Assembly (NCBI GenBank): GCA_014379905.1 | Contig: JACMKX010000109.1 | Span: 1-52,128, forward strand | From: Ferruginibacter sp. | GTDB lineage: Bacteria; Bacteroidota; Bacteroidia; Chitinophagales; Chitinophagaceae | DNA length: 52,128 nt | Direction of reading: 5' to 3' | Shown: positions 51,973-52,128 of the stretch, piece after piece | Numbering within the stretch: position 1 is the first letter of the stretch | Layout: every line of letters begins with the position of its first letter | Notes under the pieces: model-generated | Databases searched by the model: none | What the model was told of the DNA's origin: nothing | The model's input: only the letters and a program-made list of their open reading frames with translations | Position numbers and translations under genes: made by a program

Positions 51973-52128
51973 TTATTGACCCATGTGATCTTTAACCTTG
52001 TCTTTGTGAACGATAGACTCTTTAAAAGTGTAAGCGCCTGTTTTTGGGCTGCGTACGGCACGAATAACTTTTGTCCAGTTTTTCGCATCTGCTGCTGCCT
52101 TCAGATCTTTTACTTTTGCGTTCTTTGA
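51973..52128 (-). CDS. DUF4295 family protein, C-terminal part (5' truncated by window edge)
   Basis: The last 51 residues of a small basic protein, running to the window end without a start. The sequence contains NWTKVIRAVRSPKTGAYTFK and ESIVHKDKVKDHMGQ, the DUF4295 core. In Bacteroidota this ~50-residue protein is encoded after the ribosomal protein genes rpmB-rpmG and before ftsY; the context agrees, so a ribosome-associated role is inferred. The Ala/Lys-rich upstream part (KDLKAAADAK) is slightly longer than in many relatives. Only a few residues, including the initiator Met, are missing. Confidence 0.85.
   Translation of the reverse strand, partial: SKNAKVKDLKAAADAKNWTKVIRAVRSPKTGAYTFKESIVHKDKVKDHMGQ

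Overview
The window reads as a chromosomal segment of a Bacteroidota bacterium, most likely a relative of Chitinophagaceae. This is inferred from gene content and signals, not from any search. Supporting signs are the Bacteroidota-type promoter boxes (TAnnTTTG, sometimes with an upstream TTTG), AT-rich DNA with weak Shine-Dalgarno signals, a type III glutamine synthetase, the ftsY/DUF4295 neighbourhood, a surE-linked small membrane gene, and DUF922, DUF3667, DUF4254 and DUF6263 proteins. Most of the window is housekeeping. I saw no rRNA, tRNA, CRISPR, prophage or full insertion sequence.

Layout. 1-4.7 kb: the 3' end of an M28 peptidase gene, a DUF3820 gene, a small membrane gene, a 162-bp MITE-like element at the 3' end of a secreted-protein gene, then def, ruvX and a UbiA-family prenyltransferase, with two related 49-nt palindromes on either side of def. 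4.7-9.6 kb: SpoU methyltransferase, pyrG and purL, all on the minus strand. 9.7-14.3 kb: a polytopic membrane protein, glnN, and a transglutaminase-fold protein lacking its nucleophile. 14.4-18.4 kb: a YdeI/DUF1905 protein, a cytosolic DsbA-fold protein and clpB. 18.5-23 kb: serine hydrolase, a secreted hypothetical, a small membrane protein, queG and anmK. 23-28.6 kb: SRPBCC protein and ABC-2 permease, then a divergent RES-Xre toxin-antitoxin operon coupled to folK, deoxynucleoside kinase, an MFS carrier and DUF1572. 28.6-36 kb: YkgJ and DUF3667 proteins, gcvP, a KASIII-like enzyme, cold-shock protein, DUF6263. 35.8-42 kb: MFS carrier, a phosphorylase-like protein without its PLP lysine, mntR-mntH (Nramp fused to a USP domain), DUF922. 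42-45.8 kb: a tight minus-strand operon dedA-MFS-DUF4254-GT9. 46-52.1 kb: amino-acid permease, ssb, an XRE/S24 regulator, surE with its membrane partner, ftsY and a DUF4295 fragment.

How parts work together. mntR and mntH overlap by four bases and form a metal-uptake unit with a palindromic operator over the promoter. The Xre antitoxin, RES toxin and folK overlap by four bases at each junction; two identical GACAAATGTC sites 21 bp apart bracket the promoter box, a layout expected for autorepression. The XRE/S24 regulator has a similar design, with inverted repeats on both sides of its -7 box. pyrG, purL and deoxynucleoside kinase serve nucleotide metabolism, glnN and gcvP serve nitrogen and one-carbon metabolism, and DUF4254-GT9 probably serves envelope glycan synthesis.

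Main candidates for novelty: the MITE-like element carrying a gene's stop codon in its target-site duplication; the two palindromes whose outer arms differ between copies yet still pair; the phosphorylase-like protein with Thr in place of the PLP lysine; the toxin-antitoxin/folK coupling; and two degenerate-active-site proteins (Ala in place of Cys in a transglutaminase fold, SxxC in a DsbA fold). I found no unmistakable new multi-gene system.
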